Source: Rathayibacter oskolensis
GTDB lineage: Bacteria; Actinomycetota; Actinomycetes; Actinomycetales; Microbacteriaceae
DNA: 64,000 nucleotides
Assembly: GCF_900177245.1 (NCBI RefSeq)
Contig: NZ_FXBM01000001.1
Span: forward strand, 310,001 to 374,000
Direction of reading: 5' to 3'
Numbering within the stretch: the first letter of the stretch is position 1; every line of letters starts with the position of its first letter. Positions 58,312 to 64,000 of the stretch are shown piece by piece. Made by a program: the position numbers and the translations under genes. The notes beneath the pieces were generated by a model. It saw only the letters and a list, made by a program, of their open reading frames with translations, had not been told where the DNA came from and searched no databases.

Positions 58312-58928
58312 GCGACCTCCGGACGAGGCTCCCGCGGGTCCTCCTCGCCGCGGCCGCGATCGGGCTCGTCGGCTCGGTCGCGGTGGCGGCGCCCGCCAGC
58401 GCTCACAACTACCTGGTCTCGAGCACCCCGGCCGCCGATGCGACCGTCACCGAGCAGCCGGGCGCGCTGACGCTCGTCACCAACGACGATCTGCTCGTCC
58501 TCGGGACGGACGGATCGGCCGCCGCCCTGCGGGTGGTCGGGCCCGACGGCCTCTTCTACGGCGACGGCTGCGTGAGCGTCGTCGGTCCGGAGGCGACCAT
58601 GCCGCTCGAGCTCGGCGCCGCCGGCTCCTACGAGGTGACCTGGCAGGTCGTGTCGACGGACGGGCACCCGGTCTCGGGGCAGTACGCGTTCGACTGGCAG
58701 CCCGGAGCCGACGCTGTGCTCGCCGAGGGGTCGGATTCGGTCCCCGACTGCAACGGGACGATCGACGTGTCGGGGCAGTCCGAGTCGACGTCCGACGACG
58801 CCGCGCCCGCGTCCGGAGCGGACCCGGCCCTGCTGGGTGACGTGCTCTGGATCGGCGGTGCGCTCGTCGCGGTGGTCGCGGCCGTGGGAGTCACGCTGCT
58901 GCTGCTCCGGCGCCGACCGCAGGGCTGA
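58308..58928 (+). CDS. copC: CopC-domain copper-binding protein with C-terminal anchor
   Basis: This protein of about 206 residues has a signal peptide ending PASA, so the mature form begins HNYLVSSTPA with the N-terminal copper-binding His. The CopC fold covers about residues 32-130, with STDGHPVSGQYAF holding the second His ligand. A two-cysteine pair (GDGCVSV and PDCNGT) may form a disulfide. A Ser/Asp-rich linker and one C-terminal helix with RRRP follow. It is coupled to YcnI by GTGA and likely handles external copper with it. No CopD or Cu-ATPase gene lies nearby. Confidence 0.92.
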   Translation: MSDLRTRLPRVLLAAAAIGLVGSVAVAAPASAHNYLVSSTPAADATVTEQPGALTLVTNDDLLVLGTDGSAAALRVVGPDGLFYGDGCVSVVGPEATMPLELGAAGSYEVTWQVVSTDGHPVSGQYAFDWQPGADAVLAEGSDSVPDCNGTIDVSGQSESTSDDAAPASGADPALLGDVLWIGGALVAVVAAVGVTLLLLRRRPQG

Positions 58929-58935
58929 CCGCGGC

Positions 58936-59003
58936 GGGCCTCCTGCGCACCCGGGCCTCGTGCGCACCCGGGCCTCCTGCGCACCCGGGCCTCGTGCGCG
59001 CGG
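58936..59003 (+). repeat. 17-bp tandem repeat after copC
   Basis: Four consecutive 17-bp units alternate GGGCCTCCTGCGCACCC and GGGCCTCGTGCGCACCC, the last with an altered end. They fill the gap between the copC stop and the convergent HAD gene stop. Confidence 0.87.
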
Positions 59004-59011
59004 CTCGCGGA

Positions 59012-59749
59012 TCAGTGCAGGAGGCTCGCCAGCGGCCCGCTGTCGAGGTCGGCGAGGATCGCGGAGGCGTCCTCGTAGACCGCGACGGCGCCCGCCTCGC
59101 GGAGCTCGTGCTCGCCGGTCCCGCCCGACATCACAGCGACGGTCGCCAGCCCTGCGCGTTCGGCCGCGATGACGTCCCAGGTGGCGTCGCCGATCATGAT
59201 CGCGCCGTCGGGCGAGACGCCGGCGCGCTCGAGGGCGACGCCGATCAGGTCGGGGCTCGGCTTCGCCGTCTCGACGTCCTCGCCGCTCGTGACGGCGTGC
59301 ACGGAGTCGTCGAGGTCGAGCACCCGCAGCAGCACGTCGAGCTCCTCCTGCGGCGCCGACGTCGCGAGGACCACGCGGACACCCCGCGCGACGAGGGCCG
59401 TGACAAGCTCGCGCGCACCGGGCAGCAGCTCGATGCGGGGGGTGAGCTCGGCGTAGTTCTTCGTGTGCAGCGCCTTCAGCTGCGTCTGCGTCGCCTCGTC
59501 GACGTCGTCGTCCACGAGCATGCCGAGAAGCTCGGACGCGTCCGCGCCGATCGCCCGCTGGATCCGCCAGGAGGGCACCTCGAGGTCGCACTGCCAGAAG
59601 GCACGGGCCCACGCCTCGATGTGCAGGAAGTTGGTGTCGGCGAGGGTTCCGTCGATGTCGAAGAGCACCGCGGTGGTCGTCGTGGTCGTGCCTGCGGTGT
59701 TCATCAAGCCTTCCGTGCTCGGGTCTGCCGTGCTCGCGTCTGCCGCCAT
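59012..59749 (-). CDS. HAD-superfamily hydrolase (phosphatase)
   Basis: This protein of about 245 residues is a HAD subfamily IA hydrolase: motif I in VLFDIDGTLADTN (about residues 28-40), motif II in VLATSAPQEELD, Lys in ETAKPSPDLIG and motif IV MIGDATWDVIAAERAG. It is distinct from the HAD gene at 1007. ATG at 59749 has GGAGG seven bases upstream; ATG at 59704 is an alternative that would still leave motif I intact, and the first 25 residues are low-complexity Thr/Ala. The substrate is not predictable. Confidence 0.9.
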   Translation of the reverse strand: MAADASTADPSTEGLMNTAGTTTTTTAVLFDIDGTLADTNFLHIEAWARAFWQCDLEVPSWRIQRAIGADASELLGMLVDDDVDEATQTQLKALHTKNYAELTPRIELLPGARELVTALVARGVRVVLATSAPQEELDVLLRVLDLDDSVHAVTSGEDVETAKPSPDLIGVALERAGVSPDGAIMIGDATWDVIAAERAGLATVAVMSGGTGEHELREAGAVAVYEDASAILADLDSGPLASLLH

Positions 59750-59877
59750 GGTGAGTCCTCCGTCGTCGTCCGTGCCCGCCGTCACCGGGCTGAGGTGGGA
59801 ACGCTACGCGCGCGACCGAGCCGCACGAGACCCCCTTGACTCGATCTCGTGACTCGACGTCGTGACTCGATGTGGTG

Positions 59878-61293
59878 TCAGAACGGCGGCGGTTCGTGTC
59901 CTGCACCTCGATACCGATCCCTGTACCAGTGCCGATCCGGACCCCGATCCCGATCCGGACCCCGTTCCCGGTCCGGATCCCGAGGCCGGTCGGGATCCCG
60001 GTCCGGCTCTGGTGGCGGTTCGGGTCGTGCGGGTGTGGTGGTGTGTCGTCGTCCGGTGGGGCTGGTCCAGTGGAGGGCCCCGCCGGGGTGGTGCTCGAGG
60101 GTCCAGGTGGTGGTGTGGCGGAGGCGGTGGTGGTGGCGGCAGAGGTGGGCGAGGTTCTCGGCGTCGGTGGCGCCTCCGTGCTGCCACTCGATTCCGTGAT
60201 CGACGTCGCTGCCGGTCGCGGGGCGGGTGCAGCCCGGGAACCGGCAGGTCCCGTCGCGGTGCTGCAGGTGCCGGCGCAGATCGGCCGGCACCCGGTAGGA
60301 GTCGCGCCCGACGGAGAGGACCGCGCCGCTCTCGGGATGCGTGAGGATGCGCGTGAAGGACGGCGCGTCGGCGGCGAGGCGCCGCGCGGTCTCGGGATCG
60401 ATCGGCCCGTACCCGTCGAGGGTGCCCGGCTCGTCCGAGCGCCCGAGGAGCGTCAGCGCGGGAACGGTCACGGACACTCGCGGGCGGAGGCCCGCCGGCA
60501 TCGTCGTCGCGGTGGTCCGGTGCCCGTCCGTCGTCGTCTCGCCGTCGAGCAGGAGCGCTGCCGCGACGTCGGCGCGCAGCTGGCCCAGGGTCCGCGTCTC
60601 GTCGGGCGCGTCGGCGAGGGAGCGCGCGGCGCGGTCGAGGCGGTCGAACGCCCCGTGCGCCTCCGGAGCCGGCAGATGCAGGTGCAGCGTCGCCATCCCG
60701 TCGGCCTCGCCGTCGAACCACACCCCTCGCCGCTCGGCGCACCGCCGGTGCCGCACCGTCGCCGACTCCGGGTGCAGCCGCTCGCGCAGCACGCGGAGGC
60801 GACGCCGCACCTGCGCGGGCGTGCACTCCGCGGCCAGGATCGCCGCCTCGACGTCGAACCTGCCCCGCACCTCGGCCGGGACCTCGAACGCGCACCGGAG
60901 GATCGTGCGCACGTGCTCGGGCGTGCAGCGCCCCAGTCGCAGCGCCGTCAACGTCTCGGGGAGCTCGTTCACGAGCAGTCGGCTCTCCTCGATCAGCGCT
61001 GCCGCATCCGACTCCGACATGCGCAGGCTCGTCGCGATCTCCGCGACCAGCGCCCGCTGCGCCGCCTCCATCACCTCGACGTGCACCTGCACGCGCGGAT
61101 CCACCAGCGCCTCCGGGAGCGCCACCGCCGCCCGTCGCGCCAGCTCGATCAACTCGAACCGCTGCGCCGCCGCGTGCGCCAGGAACACCTCGACCGCACG
61201 CGCCGCACCCACGGCCGACGCCAGAGCGTCGTCGAAGCACTCGCGCACCGACACGCCACCCGGCGGCCTCGCGTCCACATCCAGAAGAACCAT
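59878..61293 (-). CDS. DUF222/HNH endonuclease-domain protein (13E12 type)
   Basis: This 471-residue protein has the actinobacterial 13E12 layout: a DUF222 helical domain (about residues 20-300; RLGRCTPEHVRTILRCAFEV, AECTPAQVRRRLRVLRERLH) and a C-terminal HNH domain with RDGTCRFPGCTRPAT, DVDHGIEWQHGG and NLAHLCRHHHRLRH (about 345-395). The zinc cysteines and catalytic HH are present. The last 55 residues form a DPDRERGPDRDRG-type charged repeat. These genes are often multicopy in actinobacterial genomes and their role is not settled. The start codon is uncertain: ATG at 61293 has no clear binding site. Confidence 0.9.
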   Translation of the reverse strand: MVLLDVDARPPGGVSVRECFDDALASAVGAARAVEVFLAHAAAQRFELIELARRAAVALPEALVDPRVQVHVEVMEAAQRALVAEIATSLRMSESDAAALIEESRLLVNELPETLTALRLGRCTPEHVRTILRCAFEVPAEVRGRFDVEAAILAAECTPAQVRRRLRVLRERLHPESATVRHRRCAERRGVWFDGEADGMATLHLHLPAPEAHGAFDRLDRAARSLADAPDETRTLGQLRADVAAALLLDGETTTDGHRTTATTMPAGLRPRVSVTVPALTLLGRSDEPGTLDGYGPIDPETARRLAADAPSFTRILTHPESGAVLSVGRDSYRVPADLRRHLQHRDGTCRFPGCTRPATGSDVDHGIEWQHGGATDAENLAHLCRHHHRLRHTTTWTLEHHPGGALHWTSPTGRRHTTTPARPEPPPEPDRDPDRPRDPDRERGPDRDRGPDRHWYRDRYRGAGHEPPPF

Positions 61294-61430
61294 ACGAGGA
61301 TGACATCACGGACCACCGACATGCGACCGGCCAGGTACGCCGATGTGTGGACGAACCCCCCGGCCGCCTTCTGGGGAGGAGTGGGGCCCGAGTTCCGCCG
61401 GGCCGCCTCAGACCCTCAGAACGTCCGACG

Positions 61431-62165
61431 TCACACCCGCCGCGGCACCGTGAACACTGTCTCGACCCCCGGCGAGTACAGCACCGAGTCCGGCGCCCGC
61501 CCCGCGAGCCCCGGGAACCCCGCCGCCGCCAGCAGCCCGTCGTCGAGCGCGAGCAGCGAGGCCCGCTGCAGCGGCCACGGCCGGTGCAGGTTCCGGCCGT
61601 ACCAGGTCGATCCGAGGTGACTCTCGTGGTACGCCCATCGCGACGTCAGGAACGACGCGAGCGGATCCTCCGACGCGTCGGTCCCGGGGGTCGGCCGCAC
61701 CACCACCCGCGAGTGCGCCGCCGGATCGCCGATCCGCTCGGTGGAGTAGACCACGGCGCCGTGGCGGTGCTCGATGCTCATGCGAGCCCACCGGTAGGGC
61801 AGCCCGAACACGGCCTGCGCCGTGAGCACCGGCAGCAGGTGCGACGCCTCGAGCGAGACGAAGACCACTCCGCGGCGCCCCTGCGCGTCGACGGAGTAGA
61901 GCCGGACGTTGACCTCGGGGAACGTGCCCAGCCACGGCACCCGGGGGCCGCCGAGGAACGCCGTCCGCGACAGGCGGAACGGGATGAGGCCCACCCACGA
62001 CGAGCCGTCGTGCTCGTCGGGCCGCACTCCGGGAGGGAGGTGCGGAGCGACCAGGGACGGGTCCACCCGCCAGTGCAGGAAGGACGCCTCCGTCCAGCGC
62101 TGGCGGAGGATGCGCGGCCCGCCGAGCGCGGGCGCGGAACGGGTGACGGGGTCGACGGAGCTCAC
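61431..62165 (-). CDS. DUF2071 (YqjF-like) protein
   Basis: This 244-residue protein is of the DUF2071 family, an acetoacetate-decarboxylase-like fold. Landmarks are LHWRVDPSLVAPHLPPGVRP near the start, SWVGLIPFRL, FPEVNVRLYSVDAQGRRGVV, SLEASHLLPVL, and a final LYSPGVETVFTVPRRV. The function is unknown; YqjF of Bacillus is induced by nitroaromatics. The GTG at 62165 is the family start; the longer open frame upstream overlaps the divergent EamA gene. Confidence 0.9.
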   Translation of the reverse strand: MSSVDPVTRSAPALGGPRILRQRWTEASFLHWRVDPSLVAPHLPPGVRPDEHDGSSWVGLIPFRLSRTAFLGGPRVPWLGTFPEVNVRLYSVDAQGRRGVVFVSLEASHLLPVLTAQAVFGLPYRWARMSIEHRHGAVVYSTERIGDPAAHSRVVVRPTPGTDASEDPLASFLTSRWAYHESHLGSTWYGRNLHRPWPLQRASLLALDDGLLAAAGFPGLAGRAPDSVLYSPGVETVFTVPRRV

Positions 62166-62279
62166 GCGCCCATCGTGCTCCTCGGTGCTGCGAGGACACC
62201 TCGGCGGCGGAGGACGGCATCTGCCGCGGCGCGAGGCGTCCCGTCCGGCCGCCGTCGTGCGAGCGGCCACGATGGGTGC

Positions 62280-63215
62280 ATGACCTCGACCGCTCCCCGC
62301 GTCTCCTCGCCCGCCGGCGGGAGCGCGACCCTGCTCTGGGTCGCCATCGCGATCACGATCACCCTCTGGGCCTCCGCCTTCGTCGCCATCCGGGCCACCG
62401 CCGCGGACTTCGGTCCGGGCTCCCTCACGCTCGGCCGGATCGCGATCGGCTCGGTCGCCCTGACCGTCCTGCACCTCGCCCTCGCGGCGCGGCGGCGCAG
62501 GGCTGCGACGAGCGACTCCCGCACAGCCGTCCCGCGCGGGCGCCTGCTCCTGCTCGTGGTGCTCTGGGGCATCGCCTGGTTCGGTCTCTACAACCTCGCC
62601 CTCAACGCCGCCGAGCAGCACGTCGACGCGGGCACGGCTGCCCTCCTGGTGAACATCGCCCCGATGATCACCGCCGTCCTGGCCGGGCTCCTGCTCGGCG
62701 AGGGGTTCCCGCGCCGGCTCATCGGCGGCATGCTCGTGGCGCTCACGGGCGTCGCGGTGATCGCCCTCTCGACCTCGACCGGGCAGTTCGACGTCATCGG
62801 CGTCGTGCTGGGCGTCGCGGCGGCGGTGCTCTACGGAGGCGCCGCGACGCTGCAGAAGCTGCTGCTGCGCCGCATCGACGCCCCCACCATGACCTGGATC
62901 GGCTGCCTCGCCGCGACGCTCGCCTGCCTGCCGTTCGCGCCGGAGCTCGTGGGCGACCTGGCGACTGCGCCCGCCTCCTCCGTTCTGGCGGTGGTCTACC
63001 TCGGCGTGTTCCCGACGGCCGTCGCGTTCACCACGTGGGGGTACGTGCTCGCGCGGACGAGCGCCGGCCGCACCGCGGCGACCACCTACGCGGTGCCCGC
63101 CGTCGTGGTCGCCCTGTCGGGGCTCGTCCTCGACGAGACTCCGCCGCTCGCAGCCCTCATCGGAGGCGCGATCGCACTCGGAGGCGTCGCCGTCGCGACC
63201 CTGCGGCGCCGGTAG
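62280..63215 (+). CDS. EamA-family transporter
   Basis: This protein of about 311 residues has ten helices in two EamA repeats. Typical parts are LWASAFVAIRATAADFGPGS (start of helix 1 and loop), NAAEQHVDAGTAALLVNIAP and FPTAVAFTTWGYVLARTSAG, with C-terminal LIGGAIALGGVAVATLRRR. It probably exports amino acids or another small metabolite. It is divergent from the DUF2071 gene and differs from the EamA gene at 40005. Confidence 0.92.
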   Translation: MTSTAPRVSSPAGGSATLLWVAIAITITLWASAFVAIRATAADFGPGSLTLGRIAIGSVALTVLHLALAARRRRAATSDSRTAVPRGRLLLLVVLWGIAWFGLYNLALNAAEQHVDAGTAALLVNIAPMITAVLAGLLLGEGFPRRLIGGMLVALTGVAVIALSTSTGQFDVIGVVLGVAAAVLYGGAATLQKLLLRRIDAPTMTWIGCLAATLACLPFAPELVGDLATAPASSVLAVVYLGVFPTAVAFTTWGYVLARTSAGRTAATTYAVPAVVVALSGLVLDETPPLAALIGGAIALGGVAVATLRRR

Positions 63216-63216
63216 C

Positions 63217-63241
63217 CGGGGCTCCCTCACGACACCCCGGG
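63217..63241 (+). terminator. Short hairpin after the EamA gene
   Basis: CCGGGG and CCCCGG pair around a 13-nt loop immediately behind the stop codon. It is short for a terminator. TATGCT at 63244-63249, just after it, may be the -10 box for the following gene. Confidence 0.45.
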
Positions 63242-63302
63242 ATATGCTGTCCGCACGTTCATCCGCAGTCGGCGCCGAGCGCCAGGAACGGTGAGGAACC
63301 CG

Positions 63303-64000
63303 ATGACCGAGGCCCTGCAGCCGCCCGTCCAGAACGCCCTCTCTCTGACGCCGCCGGAGCCCGTCGCTGCCGTGCCGACCACGTCGGCGCCGTCGATCGC
63401 GCCGAAGGTGCCCGAGCAGGCGCTGCCCGGTCTCGAGGCCAAGGTCGACGGCTACCTGAACTCGCTGCTGCAGACGGAGGCGCGCAGCCCCGAGTTCGCG
63501 GCGAAGGCCAACGACATCCGCACGATGGGCGACGCCGACATCCGCTCGGCCGCCGACTCCTCGAACCGGCTGCTCAAGACGCCGGTGCGCGCGCTGCAGG
63601 AGGGCGGGCTCTCCGAGGGGTCGACCATCGGCAAGACCCTGCTCGAGCTGCGCCGCACGGTCGAGGATCTCGACCCCTCCGAGGACAACATCCAGAAGAA
63701 GATCCTCGGATTCATCCCCTTCGGCAACAAGATCACCGACTACTTCCGCCGCTACGAGAGCGCGCAGTCGCACCTCAACGCGATCATCCAGGCGCTCTAC
63801 GACGGGCAGGACGAGCTCCGCAAGGACAACGCCGCGCTCAACCTCGAGAAGCAGAACCTGTGGGACACGATGACGCGTCTCAACGAGTACATCTACGTCG
63901 CCGAGCGGCTCGACGTGAAGCTCTCGGCCAAGATCGCCGAGCTCGACGCGACCGATCCCGACCGCGCCCGGGCACTGCGCGAAGACGTCCTCTTCTATGC
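63303..64000 (+). CDS. telA: TelA-family toxic anion resistance protein, 5' part
   Basis: The first 232 codons of a TelA/KlaA-like protein (family PF05816) are visible; the gene runs off the window. After an Ala/Pro-rich N-terminal 40 residues comes a long helical region with KVDGYLNSLLQTEARSPEFA, a later LEEL-type ELRRTVEDLDPSEDN, and the family signature KKILGFIPFGNKITDYFRRY. TelA proteins are linked to tellurite and toxic anion resistance and to the Ter system, but their biochemical role is unknown. ATG at 63303 has GTGAGGAA upstream. Confidence 0.87.
   Translation, partial: MTEALQPPVQNALSLTPPEPVAAVPTTSAPSIAPKVPEQALPGLEAKVDGYLNSLLQTEARSPEFAAKANDIRTMGDADIRSAADSSNRLLKTPVRALQEGGLSEGSTIGKTLLELRRTVEDLDPSEDNIQKKILGFIPFGNKITDYFRRYESAQSHLNAIIQALYDGQDELRKDNAALNLEKQNLWDTMTRLNEYIYVAERLDVKLSAKIAELDATDPDRARALREDVLFY

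Noticed and set aside
1-64000. tRNA, rRNA, prophage, IS elements and attachment sites
   Set aside because: No clover-leaf-like segment, transposase, integrase or phage structural gene was recognised; gaps are short and mostly explained by promoters and hairpins.

Overview
The window is high-GC DNA with dense, short-spaced genes, many GTG starts and GTGA/ATGA stop-start overlaps. Protein families such as DUF2510, CGNR zinc finger, DUF222-HNH, YczR/YczE and CopC/YcnI point to an actinobacterium, most likely a member of the Microbacteriaceae (Rathayibacter/Curtobacterium-like). That placement is inferred from gene content and base composition, not from a marker gene. No rRNA, tRNA, prophage, insertion sequence or CRISPR array was seen.

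Layout. 1-10 kb: end of an unrecognised protein, a HAD phosphatase, a LysE exporter, a LysR regulator divergent from a stand-alone fumarate reductase/succinate dehydrogenase-type flavoprotein, an SDR/TetR pair, a NarL-type two-component system and a DUF2510 membrane protein. 10.2-17.6 kb: a polyamine-type ABC transporter operon (potADBC-like) running into an amidohydrolase and a DAO-family oxidase. 17.6-25 kb: an Lrp regulator divergent from a VTT/DedA-like membrane protein behind a long dyad resembling an iron box, a frameshifted haloalkane-dehalogenase-like gene, an MFS-MarR operon, a TetR/MFS pair and an FBP-domain zinc protein. 25-32.6 kb: XRE-cupin regulator/thioredoxin-reductase-like pair, a CitAB/DcuSR-like two-component system divergent from a C4-dicarboxylate symporter, and the yczE/yczR pair. 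32.6-45.4 kb: an RND efflux pump with two small passengers, XRE-cupin/azlCD, a GNAT/esterase pair, EamA/CGNR, a DEAD-box helicase with a long Arg/Asp-rich repeat, and an M18 aminopeptidase.

45.4-55.8 kb is the most unusual part. Three paralogous exported proteins have a twin-arginine signal, one N-terminal Ig-like domain and four long repeats. Each intact or reconstructed mature protein contains exactly two cysteines, one near the N terminus and one as the last residue. Each gene is divergent from its own AraC-like regulator of one paralogous family, and a fourth AraC-type regulator lies at the edge. A membrane MauE/DoxX-thioredoxin fusion, the kind of protein expected to handle disulfides, sits between copies one and two. 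Two copies share a conserved leader containing a five-codon ORF overlapping the start codon. In the third pair both genes carry single-base frameshifts, the one in the exported protein lying in a run of seven G. I know of no described system with this composition; its function is open.

55.8-64 kb: a fasciclin lipoprotein, a copper-handling group (His-rich membrane protein, YcnI, CopC), a second HAD phosphatase, a DUF222/HNH endonuclease, a DUF2071 protein, an EamA exporter, and the start of a TelA-family toxic anion resistance gene cut by the window end. Short tandem duplications with different units lie at several gene ends.
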